In this document: piece by piece, positions 1 through 13,300 of the stretch
How positions within the stretch are numbered: the stretch's first letter is position 1
Layout of the letters: each line of letters opens with the position of its first letter
From: Toxorhynchites rutilus septentrionalis
Lineage: Eukaryota; Arthropoda; Insecta; Diptera; Culicidae
Assembly: GCF_029784135.1 (NCBI RefSeq)
Contig: NC_073744.1
Span: 12,919,929-12,983,928 of the forward strand
DNA length: 64,000 bases
Direction of reading: 5' to 3'
Translations under genes and position numbers: made by a program
The notes under the pieces: generated by a model
Told to the model about the DNA's origin: nothing
Databases searched by the model: none
What the model saw: only the letters and a program-made list of their open reading frames with translations

Positions 1-1651
1 ACGAGCAACTTATCGACGAGCAACGAAGGGGAAATCGTAAGATGTAAAGTCTCCGTGAACAAATAAAAAGAAGAAAAACGAAGGGGAATATTTGCCTAGA
101 GTATAAACAGTGGATCTCGCCGAGGCAAACTTTCATTCTTCGTGAGGAAATCGACTGAATATCGTTGCTGGGCGAGCCGGACGGCTTCCTCAAGACAGTG
201 AGGCTGGAGGGGTAATACTATGAATAAAGTGAAGTTTTCCGAGGGCCTTTTTGAAGGCAAGGAAGGAAGGCAAACTTTCTGTATTCAAAGCAATGAATAT
301 CGCTTGTTCTTCCTTGTTTTGCGTCATCACATGTCTTCGTTTCGGATTGAGCTGTGGACGCGACCAAATTACTCACTCACTGACGTCTCTGGCATCGCAA
401 TCATTGCCTCAAACTGACGCCATTGCATTAATGTTCTGAGCTACACAATTGTGTGGGAAATCATCAAGCTAGGCTATTGTCAGCTCATCAAGAAAATAAA
501 TGTTCTGGAATTTTGTCAGTGATTTGGTTTCGCATGACAGTAGGAAAACGCTCTCCACAAAGGATGACAGCTAAGCTAATCTAGATTTGCAATATAAACA
601 GGCTTCTGTTGAGAAGACCGCAAAACGGAGATAGATGTTTGTATATTTAGTTGCTTCAAGCCATCGATATATGGAGATTTGTGTGCGTATATGCGTGCTT
701 TACAACCCGTACGTAAAAATGGTGCATCTTCTCTACGCTGAAATCCCATTTGTATCTGGTCCCGTGTGCATTGGCCCTGTCACGATGCAACAATCGCTTA
801 ATTTTTGATGCTGTGATTCTTGGTGGTGCAAATTATGTAGCCGCAATGATAAATATAAAAAAGGAGGAGAGATAGCGGGAATGAAATATTTGTGCTAGGG
901 TATTAGTAATGAATCCCTGCTGAGGCAAATATTCAGTCTTTATCCAAGCAGTTAACATTGTTTGTTTTCCGTCATCATAAGGGCTTCATTGGTGCCTTTA
1001 ACATTGCACCAATGCATTAAACTGACGTTATGGCGAAGCAAACGGTAAGGTTGTGTGCCAAAATATTATTTGGGGAATACCAAGCATCTTGAATGTCGTA
1101 CTGGAATGTTATAAGTTATTTGGGTTCGCGTGCCAGTCGCAAAACTGCCTTCAACTAGGATTGTATTTGCACTAATCTTGATCATAATGAAGCAATACTA
1201 TATTTTTCGAGGTTATTGATATTAAAAAAAAAGAGTTTATTTCGCTTGTTTAGTCATCAAGAACGTAGATGTCGTTCTGGAATTTTGTATGTGAATAGGT
1301 TTCGTTTGCCGGTAGCAACATGTATATAATCGCCTGTAGCCGAATCTATGTCAATTGCGAAAAAGGCCACCGGAATAGCGTTTAAGGTAAATTTTCAATG
1401 CATGGACATGACATAAATTGCGACATACGATCAGCTAGGGTATTGTTCTGCGAGGGCAAGAATGAATCATCAATCAATTATCGTCAACTGATCCTACAAT
1501 GAAAAAACCATTTCAGAGATTATTCTACTAAGCAGTTGTTTCTAAAATTTCACAGCATTATAGAATAATATCCGAAGTTATAAACAAGCGACTTATATAA
1601 AATAACAGCGTAGTTCTACGTCAACAATACGGTCGTATCTTGGACACAACC
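1..1651 (-). mobile_element. Hairpin-ended dispersed repeat, copy D (runs off window start)
   Basis: On the minus strand a 21-nt hairpin (1651 down to 1631: arm GGTTGTGTC, loop CAA, arm GATACGACC, two wobble pairs) is followed by the motif TTGACGTAGAACTACG (1624-1609). The same arrangement opens copies A, B and C in this window. The body holds two to three diverged repeat units and no credible protein. The opposite end is not seen. By comparison with the partial copy at 49955, whose end lies about 260 bp beyond a shared internal segment, it should fall near base 1. The superfamily is unknown. Confidence 0.5.
100..1350. repeat. Diverged tandem units inside copy D
   Basis: Three related segments lie at about 251-560, 900-1190 and 1235-1340. 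They share strings such as ATCATCAAGC, TTCTGGAATTTTGT and TTTGGTTTCGCATG, and fragments of GCAAACTTTC. The segment at 262-355 is also closely matched at about 50245-50345 in intron 7. Divergence is high, so these are old duplications. Confidence 0.5.
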
Positions 1652-1655
1652 TCCT

Positions 1656-2270
1656 ATTATTTTTTATTTTTTCATTGGGGTGCCCATTTTTATTTTATGG
1701 TGGTTCGAAAATCGATTTTTCCAATTTTATACAAAAATTATTTTTGAACTACTGGTCCATTACTTCAATAATTATGAATTTTTGAAAAAAGTCATTTTAG
1801 AAAAAAAAAGTGGGAAAAGTGCGTTTTCGGACCACCCTAGAACAGAAATGGTTACCCTAACGAAAAAATAAAAAAATACGGGTCTAATATTTTACGATAA
1901 AGAACAAATCTACCACTTTTCATGAAAATCTGAGAACCACTATATCGGTTTGACATGGACTGGCTGTATATAGATAAAAATGGAATTTGGTTACGTAACG
2001 ATCACGGCTATCCCTCTCGCCTCCCCCGTATGTCACATTAAGTAACGCAACCTAGACCCTCTTCTCCACCCAACTCGCGTTACGCGTTAGTGCACGACGC
2101 CCTAAATGTATTTTACAATAATAATTTTATTTTCAAACTCTATAAAAATTGTAATTTCGTAAGACCCCATTTCGAAGCATTGTGGCATTCAAAATTGATT
2201 CCCCTACATCGTGATTTTGGCATAATTATCGAATTGTGTTGAGCGCATCGATTGTCGCACCGTTTGTTCG
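1656..2270. other. AT-rich non-coding stretch
   Basis: Long A and T runs, with a segment near 1676-1850 resembling common insect repeats of the type GGGTGCCCATTTTTATTTTA. No coding region, RNA gene or clear element ends were seen. Confidence 0.4.
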
Positions 2271-2279
2271 AACTAAAAA

Positions 2280-2860
2280 AAAAAACATGGTAGGGGAAGT
2301 GCGGGCAAGACAGACGCCTTAAGTAAAAGTTGATTTTTTTCGTGATTTTCACAAAAAATATATAGCTATCTCAACACAAATTGATAGTCTAGGACCATTT
2401 TTTGTAATAAAATTTGTGTTTGAGGCAGAAATTTTGAAAAATGAATGTGTCCGGCATCTTTGAAAAAAATAAGATTGAGTCGGGAAAGACAGACACCTGG
2501 GGAGGGAAAGATGGACACTAACTGAAAATTCAAGTTTATGTACTCGATTAGTTTTGGAGGCCTTCAAATAGGCCTTAAAAATTATCGTAGAATAAAGCTA
2601 GATTAGAATCACCAAGAAGGGCTAGGGTAAGAAGGGGGTAATTTTTCTCATTTGTTCACGTCTAAAATAGCTTCCGGCATTCGGAATGACAAATTTAAAA
2701 TCGTTTCAAAGAACGCTCCGCTGATTCGTCCATGATATCTGGTTGCACTTGCAAACGTAGTGAGTGGATATCTGTTAAAAAAGAAGGAGATTTTCAAAAC
2801 AAAATGTTTGTCTTTCCCTTCGGTGGAGCATCTGTCTCACCCGACTTGATTAGTATTTTT
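2280..2860. repeat. Foldback repeat with GGGAAAGACAGACAC motifs
   Basis: The segment at 2470-2520 (AGTCGGGAAAGACAGACAC) recurs in inverted, diverged form at about 2808-2850. A third related piece in direct orientation lies at 2288-2320 (GGGGAAGTGCGGGCAAGACA). This makes a roughly 380-bp imperfect foldback. It is probably a degraded MITE; no target duplication was recognised. Confidence 0.4.
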
Positions 2861-3199
2861 TTTCATCAATATTCCTGGAGTAAAAATTAGAAAACTTTTT
2901 CCGCTGATTCGATAAACTGGAAGAAAAGTGATGGTAAAACACTCACGTAACGAAAAATACTACAACAAATTACAATAGGAACCTTATTTTCTGTAGACGA
3001 AAATTTACATCCAGCCGATCTTTGTAGATCACTTTTTTGTTTTAATTTACAATTTTAACAGAAAACCAGCTAGGTGTACACAGTTAGTGTTATAGGTATT
3101 GAAATACTGTATTGCAAGTTTGTACATCATTAAAATTTAAAATAGAAATGTAATTTATCAATCAATACATAGGTGCCGAATTCCCCCTAATTAAATTTC

Positions 3200-3746
3200 G
3201 CCTAAATCAACACAAACTTAGTCCGAAAGTGCAATATTTGGTCGCCCACGAGCCACACATTGTAAACAAAGCGGCGGGCCTATCGCAACTGCAACCACCA
3301 CTGGCTTTGGGTATGCAAGCATATTTACGTAAAAATGCTGAACTCAGGCAAAACTTCCGCCCGATATCAACGTCTCAGTTCTGGTCTCGATCACCGCCGT
3401 CAGTCAACGCGCCGCACAGGTCTACAGCGTGGTGGACTGCTCAAATCATAATGTGTGCACACGTAATCGCTTCGATATTGTTGTGATTGTTTTTTCCCCC
3501 CTAAATATTCGGTTGTTGCAATGACTGCAGATCGGCAAAGAATGCGTGCTATATTCACATTGCTCGAGTGATCCGGTGATCGATATCGTCCAGTGAACAG
3601 TAGTGTTGATTCTATAAAACAGTTGTGTGCGATATTCAGCTATGTAATGCAACGGAAAAATGTGCAATCGATTGGAGGAAGGTTGCTAAAAAAGTTGATC
3701 ATTTGCAGTAGAAATAGTGATAATTGATATCCATTGTGTGGTTGCC
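3200..3746 (+). promoter_or_regulatory. Probable promoter and 5' UTR of the host gene
   Basis: This stretch is less AT-rich than its left neighbour and immediately precedes the start codon. A stop in frame with the start codon lies at 3696-3698, so the reading frame does not extend upstream. TTTGCAG at 3703-3708 could be a splice acceptor for a 5' UTR exon. No convincing TATA box was found; TCCAGTG near 3590 is a weak initiator-like match. The transcription start is not determined. Confidence 0.3.
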
Positions 3747-4337
3747 ATGGAGAAGGAAAAAATAGAGAAGATGAAGGTGAGCCGTAAACGATCGTCGGAT
3801 TACAAGCGGGAGAACTTGCCGACACCACCTCCGGATCCGACCATAACGCTCCCGTCATCGCTTAGCGTGGAAAATGTACCTGAAGCAAGCGCAGATTCTA
3901 GTCTGGATAGTGACCCGTTCAAGCGACTCTTCAGTTACACCGACCGCGAGTCCCAGTTCTTAAAGCTGTTATGTGATAGTGATACCAGTTCTAGTCTAAA
4001 CAAAATGCTTCACCCAAGTGCTGCAGCAAGCGTGGAGAGTCAAGCAGGGGTAAGCGATTGTACCGTTGTGGGACCTCCGCCACCATCGTTACAGTCGCCA
4101 CTCTCGATAGAAGGCAGCGACATGGCGTTTGAATCGCCAAATGACTTTCTGATGCTGCTGAACCGTTCAGGCCCATCGGTTGCAGCCGCACTTTCCACCA
4201 AAGGAGCCCTCGATCAGCTTGATCGAATGCACGATCTCATCAAACAGCTGCTTTCACTGCAGGAGCAAAACATGCGAATGCACTGGCAGCTGAAGAATGT
4301 GGAAACACTGCGGAAGCTCAAGTTGATACAAAATTCG
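3747..4337 (+). CDS. Host gene exon 1 (residues 1-197)
   Basis: Ends at the donor GTAAGT (4338), phase 0. It starts [17 protein letters not shown] and is acidic and Ser/Pro-rich. It ends in a Leu-rich amphipathic segment, residues 153-197 ([20 protein letters not shown] onward), that reads as a coiled coil. Confidence 0.85.
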
Positions 4338-7300
4338 GTAAGTGTGAGATTGCGTTCAAATTGGCTTTTTTTTTATTCAAGATTATATGTTTGCATAGGT
4401 GTAGTGTAGTAAAGGATGAAGGAATACATATCAAGGTAGTGCTTAGGGTGACAATAAAGTATGATTAGTATTACATCTTCCCTTTTACGGAAATTTAGTA
4501 GTATTCAAATTCGTTTAGCTTAAACTGCTTTACAACTCGTCCGCTACGTGTGACCCGCTATTGATCTTCAAACGCATAGGGCCTGATCATGAGCGTCACT
4601 TCAAGGTGAACACGAAATGAAGTGCATATAACCGTGCATACAAATCATTTCGTTTTCACCGTGAAGTGACGTTCGTGATCAGGCCCATAGTGTTCACTAG
4701 ACCAGTGATTAGATTTAGGTCGATCACGCTGATTGGTCCCGACGCTGCTCCGTGGTGTAACCTCGATTTCGCTTGGGCGATGATTCGCAGATGATTGCTG
4801 CTCCGCCGACCCTGGCCGGCTTTTGTTGATTGCGGTCTTGACCGGGCGTAGATGATGAGTGTTTCTTCGCAGCACACTACTCCCATCTGTTACTGTACAC
4901 GATCTTTCTTCGTCGACACAATTGACCACTGTTGCTGGCCTCCACGTTTTGGTAGTGTGATCCTGAAGCAGCACTGGTTCGCCTTGCTGATATTTATTGG
5001 ATTCCATCGCTCCTCTTTCGGCGAATTGCTTCTGTACTCTTCGCTCTTCTGCCGCGCTGCCAACCCGTTGGATCTTGGAAACATCGGACTGGAAGTTTGG
5101 TGATCGAAGCGCCATCCGTTGGCAACATTTTTGAAGTCCTCAGGAAAAAATTGCGGTCTGTTGTCAAATTCCAGCACCCGTGGTATATCGTGTAATGCGA
5201 ACCAGTCCTTTAATGTCCGGTAGTTCTTTGAAGTCGAAGAAGCTCGAGTTACTATCCACCAAAAACATATACACTCTGTCCAACTTCTATAAGACCACCC
5301 TGATTATATTTCGTTGCAACACAAACAGTTAGAATTTCAAAAAGATACATTTATACATTGTTGAATGCGTAGAATAAAGTATATTTTACGTCAGTTCCGT
5401 TCAAAAGAGTTGTTTGTTTATTTATTGTGCTTGAAATAATTTCAGCTGTCCAGTTTCTATAAGACCACTTCAAAATTCATAAGTATTATCAATGAAAAAT
5501 TCAAAACGATCGGCTGATTTACATGTCAATAATTGGCAACTTTGCCATTTCGGCTAATAACCTGCAAAATTCGTGTTGGAATACTATTTATCAAATGCTG
5601 CTGAACGAATTTCTCGATATTTTTCCATGTTTCCGAAATTGCGACCTTGAGCTCTTCAAACGTAGTGTACCGTTTTCCCTCGGTGTAGATTCTGCGTACA
5701 AGGATCCCCCTAAGATATTCAACAGGATTCAAGTATGGAGAGCGAGCCGGCCAGTCCAAAAAATTAAGTTTTTGGTTCTTAATCCATTGCTTAGTTTCCT
5801 TGCTGGTATGAATAGTAGCATTGTTTTACTGAAATGTGATTTTTGTGTGACGATATCAACGAAAAAAATGATAGGAAAGAGGATTCTAGAACATGTATGT
5901 AATTCTTGAATGATGTGGAAGCTATCTTGAGCTTTCTGATTGTACAGAATCCCACCCAGACCATGCACGAGCCTCCACCAAAAATCCCGGTTGAAAAATA
6001 CTGTTCCTTCTTCCGTAAATCACGCCAGTACCCGTTGAAACAATCCTAATTGAACTTTTTTTCGTCATCGAAGATAACCTATACATTGAAGAACTTTTGG
6101 TTATGGTATATAGCAAAATGTATTCTTTTGGAAACATTCTTCGTCACAACATACCATGTCCCACTGTCGGTTCATGTGAGCTTTGGCGAAACTCAGACAA
6201 CTTCCGATGTGAGATGGTGTAAGATGAGGAGCTTTAACCTTTTAAACCCTCTTTATGTGAAGATTTTTAACCAAAACTTGACGAATTGTCACCCGAGTAA
6301 CATTTAAATTTAGATATTACTTTATTTGCATAAACGATTTTGAGGTATTCGAAGCTGTTCTAGCTATTTCCCGCTTATCCCGGTCAGGGAACTTCGATTT
6401 ACGTGGAGCTCTCTCCTTCTTATCGTATCCTTGAGGATTCGTAGAATAATTGAGCACTACTTGATGGGATCGTCCAATACGACGAGCAAATTCTCTGATA
6501 CCAACATTTTCTTGATGAAATGCAACGATTTGTCCTTCTTTTCTCTCCGTGAGCACTACACTTTTCCATACAAAACCTCTGGTTTACGCTCAACGCTTGC
6601 ACACACACATATGAAAATCATGTAGTGTATGGTAGTCACCAATATCACCACACTAGAATATTAGTTGAAGCATTGTTTATTTACAATGGCACAGCGCAGC
6701 AAGATCTTAACCTGATATTATAGAAGTTGGACAGAGTGTAGCCTTCCCTTTTGAAGTGGAACAGATCGGTAGCAACTTTCTCAAAGGGCAAAGCCGGCAT
6801 TTCTTTTGACACGATTGTATGTTTGATATTGTTTTGTTGGTGGTTTTGCCAAATTTTGCACGCTTCAACCATTTCCTGTATCTCCGACGTCATGTTTTTA
6901 CTCTCTCTCTTCACACTACTTTGAAGTCCCGAATGTGCACTATGAATTGCTGACAACATCTTCCTTCGCGGCGATAGTGGTTCTAAAACTTGGTGAGTCT
7001 TGAAGACAATTCCCTCGTATAGTGCCAGCTCATCTCGAAAAGACCAAAACTTGCGCAACACTGGTTCCACCTGCTCGCGATCTTCTGGCCATCCAGACAT
7101 AACCATCCGTTGCAATAGTTGCATCTCTTCGTCCTTGTTACCTTGATCTCGAGTTTCATGGGTACGATGTGTACATCAAGCTCCTCTTCAGACTCACCGG
7201 TTTGCGGATTCGGCACATCTCTGCTTAGTATATCTGGAATCGGTATATCTTTTCCTCTTACGTACACTACTCGAGAATTGTACTGCGTAACGTCCAATCT

Positions 7301-10300
7301 AATCCTGGCATAGTCGAGATTTCTATGCCAAATAATACGCCTTGAATGCACTCTGAGTGGCAAGCTCTAGAATACGCGTGACCTCAGTGCAAATCGGAGG
7401 AAATTTCCTTTGATGAAAAATTCTCCCGACCAGAACGGGAATCGAACCCGAACCTCCGGCATTTTAGGTGTGACGCTAACCAATCGGCCACGGAAGCACA
7501 GAGATATCATCTTACCTTGAATTCCTTGGAACGCATCATCTTGTTCGGCGTTCCACTCCCATACCACGTGCTTGACTAAGTGTCTGCTTGCAAACCTTGC
7601 ACAGAGTCAGTCAAAAAACTAATCAAAAAGTGTTTTTTCACGGTTCATTTTCAACTCCACTTGGCGAATTCTTCTAATAACGCTGCTTGTAATTTTTGCG
7701 TTCTGCTATTGGGAGTAACGCTAAAATGATCCCGTTCTCGACGATGGATGAGATGCAAGAGAGCGTCATTGATTGATGGTCACGCTATTCGGTCCAGGCG
7801 AGTTCTGTATATAAATGTCATTGGCTATAGATGAATTCTGTAATCAAAAACCCTGAATCAAATAACCAGTGCTGTTTCCAGGACTCTTCATCCTTCTACT
7901 AAAAAAAGAAATTGGTGGGTTATATCTACGATATAACCGCAATGTTGACGTGGGACTATCTTAGCTTAGCAACCATTTGTTTGTATTGATTAAATTCTTG
8001 ATTGAATGACACAATTTCTGAATTCAATATATTTACTTTGTGAGTAAAAATATTGAACAAATGCCATGTGTTCGCGCGCAACCGTACATAATTTTCGGAT
8101 ACTTAACGGAAAAACAGATTTGAATTTGAAACACAGAACATAACGCAAACAGATATATTTTATCGACGAACAATTACCGATGGTTTATTTCCTAGTCTGA
8201 TTCTGGTCTATTGCTGCACACAATCAGCTGTTCTTTCTGCTAAACCGAAAGAGCGAACAAAGCAAGAATTTATTAACTCTTCTCTCCCGAGAGACATGAT
8301 CGCTATGTGGGTTATTGCAGTGCTGTGTGGATCACGTTGGCTCGGGATGCTCAAAAAGTTTTGTCGGCGCAAACACCATGTAAGGTCAATTCATGCATGA
8401 TAGATTATGTTTTTCGTTACAAGTAAATTCAATGACAGTCCTTTTACGTCTTTTACGTTTTACGCCTAGGACAAAATATGTGAACGGAAGAATTATCAAA
8501 TGATCATTTTATTTTACGTTTCTCTCTGAGGTTTGCATCTCTCAAGTGTACATAGTTCTTGAACCACGAATTTGCTTGAAACTTGAAAGTTCATTCGCCT
8601 CTAGTGTCTGCACGATTTTCCAGGTTCCTGAGTTTAGAAGGCAAAAATATTCTAGTCTGCACAAAGGCAAGCGAGTACAAAAGTACTCGCAGTTTGCATT
8701 CATTTGCAAAGCCGATTTCCCCAGAAACCTTGGTTTTGAAGTCCGTTTTAGGCAAACACATTTCAGTCGGAACAAAAATACCCCCGAATTGCATGAATTT
8801 GCAATGCCAATTTTCTCACGCTCCATGGATTTGAAGCCTGTGTTAGGGAACACATTTCGGTGGGAACAAAAGTCCCCCTACTTTCATGTATTTACAATGC
8901 CGATTTCCCCAAGGCTGCTTGGTTTTGATGGCTGTGTTGGGGAAATCGTAAATCGGTCCAATAAAAAAAAGACAGTTATAGCGTTTAGATAACGCTTAAC
9001 ATTTTACAGTTATTCAATTGTTTATCTAGTGAAAAATAACATTTATTAATGGCATAGATGGGTAGAAATATTCCCTATCAATTGATGCAAACATCTTTCC
9101 GATCCAGTAAGAAATGTTCGAGTTATAAACATTCAGAATCTTTCATTTTTTCTTGCATGTTCTGTGTTAAGGTTTTCATTTTACCCCCCATATATTCCGG
9201 TTAGACGTAGTCCCACGTCAAAAACAATCAGGTTATTTCAAACAAAAAATAAAATACATCAATTTTCACAGAATTTATTTTATTGAGGAACAAAACTAGA
9301 AGGATGATCTAGAAGTCATTGCAGGTATCGCCAGAAGAGGTTTTATTTCTCAAGGACCTTGTAAGTGCTTGTACCTTGTAATCTGTTGATTTTTCTCGTT
9401 CGTTTTTTTTCTTCTTTTCTATTCTATTCCCTTGTGTTCCCGGTACTAACTATCCTGATTATTGATGTTGTTCAAGGTTTGTATTGGAATTTCGATCTTC
9501 ATCGCTTCGTTCGATATTCAATATGAAAAAATGCGAACCAATCTGATATTCTCACTCTCGCACTTGTCACTAGTGAACGAAGAGCCGTAGTCATTCTCAA
9601 AATGGCACATGATTTTTTTTCTAGTGTTTCATTTGTTCTATTAGAGCCTTCGTAGACTGCAGACTATTTTTCGGCCGACTTAATTAGTATGAAGAGATGT
9701 GCATATGCGCACATTACACTGATTCAGTAGGGTCGGTTTGGCACTATCATGCCAACTCGCTCAAACTGTCTGCCGAAAAAAGTATTCAGTCTGCGGGGGC
9801 TCTTAGCGTCTGAATTCTTCATTTCGATTATTTTTCAAAATCGACTGAAGTAACAGTTAGCTATCAATAAAAAATTCGAGCACTACTTGACAGGAAAAAA
9901 CAGTTTTGATATCCTGTCACACTCGTTACGGCGTCTTCTTACTTATAAAAGCTCTGGCGGTATTGTTTGCTGATAGCAGCACATTTCTGCACTGTGTCGA
10001 CCATACAGGGCCACCACATTTTCTCTTTGAAGTTTCTCACCATTGCTACAACTTCTGGATGGCCTCTTTGACCAATGTGACCAATGTTTATCGCTCTTTG
10101 TCCCCGCTTAGTTGGAAGAACAACTCTATCGTTCCTCATCACTATATACCGTCAACTACTCCATGTTCCTTGTCGATAGCATGGTAACGACATAAATCAG
10201 GTGGTTAATCACGAATCTCCAAATATTTCCTGACTGATAACAATGGTTCATCAGCAGCTGTTACTTCTCTTATCTCCTTCAAGGTAAATAGAAGGTATTA

Positions 10301-13300
10301 TGTATGCTCATTGAATGGGCTTATCTCAAAGGTATACGGCTGTAAGTAAAGTGTCCAATTCCAAGCCCTTGGACATGGCTCGATTTTTCGTATCTCTAAC
10401 TAAGCTCAAACGTTCGATGCTACTCTTCCCACTCAATGCTACTCTAGGCTTGGAAATCAATTTAAACCTATTTTCTTACTATTTTTAGCCTTATCATTCA
10501 TGACATTCGTCCAGATTTCAACTCGACCATTTTGTATTCGCATAGGATTCGCTTCCTCTCCCTTAGCGCTATGATTCCCATCGCTGTTTCTCTCTGCCCT
10601 ACGACTCGCATTGGACTCGCTATTTATCTTTTAGCGATACGATTTTCGTTGCACTCGTTCTTTCTCTCAGCGCAACGATTTGCATTGGACTCGTTTCGTT
10701 TCTTGTTTCGCTCAGCGTTCAGTTTGCAACGCACTCATTTTTCTTTCGGCGCTAATTTTCCTTAGCTTTTATATACAGATGTCTCCGCACTCGCTTTCAG
10801 CTTTGGTGCTTCGAATTTCTTCCAGCCTCGTCCTGAATACAGCGCCTTAAACACAAGGCAACGGATTTCTCTGGACTCGCTTTATACTTCGGCGCTTCGG
10901 ATTTCTCCGGCCTCGCTCTGAACATAGCACTACGGATTTCTCCAGACTCTCTTTTCATTTCGGCGTTTCGGATTTCTCCGGCCTCGCCCTAAACACATCG
11001 CTACGGATTCCTCCGGACTCGCTTTTTACTTCGGTGCTTCGGATTTTCTCGGCCTCGCCTTGCATACTGCGAATGCGAATTCTCCGGATTGTATTTCTAT
11101 CCACATCTAAGATGCACGATCAATTCTTCCACTTTCATTGTACGCTCACATGATACGCATTGCATTTATTTCCGTGTCTAACTCCAATTAATGGATCACT
11201 TCGTTTTTTGCGCTACGATTTTCGCGCACGAATTCCTCAAATTAGAAAGAGAAAAAAAAACAGTTTTCTTTTCAATTTCAACAACTCATGATGATCCTAC
11301 CTGCTGCGCCAAATTACTGCGTTCTTCTATTGGGAGTTTCGCTGAAATGATCCCGTTCTCGACGATGGTTGAGACGCAAGAAAGCGTCTCGTATATTCGC
11401 ACACTTTCCGATACCGTTTGTTTACGTGGTGTGCTACACGCACTCATTGATGGTCACGCTATTCGCTCCACGGGAGATCTGTATAAAAATGTCATTGGCT
11501 ATAGATGGATACTGTAATCAAACACCGAATCAAATAACCAGTGCCATTTCCAGGACTCTAATTTTATGCAGCTCCTCTGAATTTCTCGTGTGAACCAAAA
11601 TGTCATCCATAAAGCATTCTACGTCTTCGATTCCCGCAACTGTTACTTGTATAATGCTTTGAAACACTTCTGGAGTCGATGCCACTCTAATCTGCCAGAA
11701 ACACCTTTTACAATCCAAAATTGTGAACCGACGAGAATCTTTGAGACGCGCTGATATTTCCTCCGATAGTCGTGAGTAGATGGTTTTTTTTCAACAGATT
11801 CTGGTTAACTTGCGATGGGTCGATGTGGAATCGTAGCTTCCCATTTTTCCGAATAATCACCATGGCGGTTACAATTTTCGATATCACACCTATTTTTTCT
11901 AAACTAGAAAGCTCTCTCTTCAGATCCTCCTTTACACTGTGAAGTACATTTCTCGTCGGCCGGATCTCCCATTTTGGATTTTCAATCAGGTCAATGTCAT
12001 AGATGTAATTTCGTGAACAACCCAAGTCTTCGTACAGATCATTATCATCAAATCCTACCGTGTTGACTCTGGCCATTAGTTTCAGCGCAATGCATGCTTT
12101 GCGGCCAAGGACTGGTATAACACTTTCTTCTACGATACGATTTCGAGTAACAAAAGCATTGAATGCCTTTCTTCTTTTTGCACTATTTTATTAAAATGAT
12201 ACCGTTCGGTTATGCACGACTTAGGCTTGAAATATCCTGTGAAATTTTCTACGATCACATTTACATTATCTCCTTGATCAGGACGCAGCCCGGAAGTATC
12301 CAAAACTCTGATGCAATCAGCACCAATCGCGCTCAACAGCGTTGCCGCTTGCACCACACTTGGGGTTTTCTCTGATTTCGTCGCTACAGAAAACCATTTG
12401 AAATGGCGGTACCAACATCCGCCATGATATCACAAAGCACGAGTGGTTTCGGTGGCTTCAGGGCAGCAGTCGCAGCAGCTCCTGCAGTCGCTTTTGTGTT
12501 CAATCACGAATCCTGCGCGTAGTGTTTTTATTTCGATAATCTTCTTAAAATTACGTTTTGACTTTTGAAATGTCTGTTCCGATCATCACTTTGACGTTTC
12601 TCAACGTTTTAAATGCCGATTTTCGCTTCTTATGGCGGGTTTACATTAGGGAGATCTATAGCTATAGATGGATTTATTCACGTAAAAATAGGTGTAAACG
12701 GGTGAGAATAAATATGATACACTTATTCGAGGTATATATAACTTGAATAAATTCAGCATATGTAAACGCTTGTGAGTTTCTCACTGGTGAGAAATCACTA
12801 AAGTTGGATGCAGTTCTACTTCAGGTGAATAAATTCACCGAAAATATGAATATATTCATTATAGAAGTTCACGCTAGTGTAAACGGTTGATGCGATTTCT
12901 ATAAATCTCATCATTATTCTTCACATGAATATATCACTAGTCTAAACCCACCCTTACGCCATGTGAGATTGCGTTCAAAATGGCTTTTGTTTATTCAAAG
13001 TGATATGTTTACATAGGTTCAGTGTAGTAAAGGATAAAGGAATAAAGGGTGTGTCACATCAAATTGCATCACGGAAAAAACGCTGTAGAAATTCGCCCAG
13101 TAGACCGATCCTTTTGAAAATTTTAGACAGTAAAACCAAAACTATTAAACAACTTTTGGCATTTTCCATTTTTCATACTTCGAGCCCAAGCCCGTATGCT
13201 CGTACCTTCCTCTTTACCCCGTCCATAAGGTTCTGTACAACGTCAGGTTGTAGTTTTTTTTGAACAGAAATCCATTTTCTCTTGAAGTCCGCCTCCGATT

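Larger units (their letters stand above)
7695..11559 (-). mobile_element. Second LTR retrotransposon, nested inside the gypsy-like RT
   Basis: Two related terminal segments (7695-7887 and 11316-11559) bound the unit, with a 4-bp AATT duplication outside (7691-7694, 11560-11563). A primer-binding-like site sits just inside the right LTR. When the insert and one AATT are ignored, the gypsy reading frame is continuous across the junction. The interior holds an integrase zinc-finger remnant, a minisatellite, a MITE and hairpin-repeat copy A. Orientation is minus because the PBS lies beside the right LTR. It is decayed and non-functional. Confidence 0.65.

Noticed and set aside
3229..3486. 85-codon open frame upstream of exon 1
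   Set aside because: Starts with GTG rather than ATG, lies in the presumed promoter/5' UTR and shows no recognisable protein feature.
7433..7505. tRNA gene on the minus strand
   Set aside because: A and B boxes are good, but the acceptor stem does not pair and the sequence continues into a SINE body.
10532..10765. 77-codon plus-strand frame
   Set aside because: Ser/Leu-rich product of repeated sequence on the strand opposite the LTR element; no family signal.
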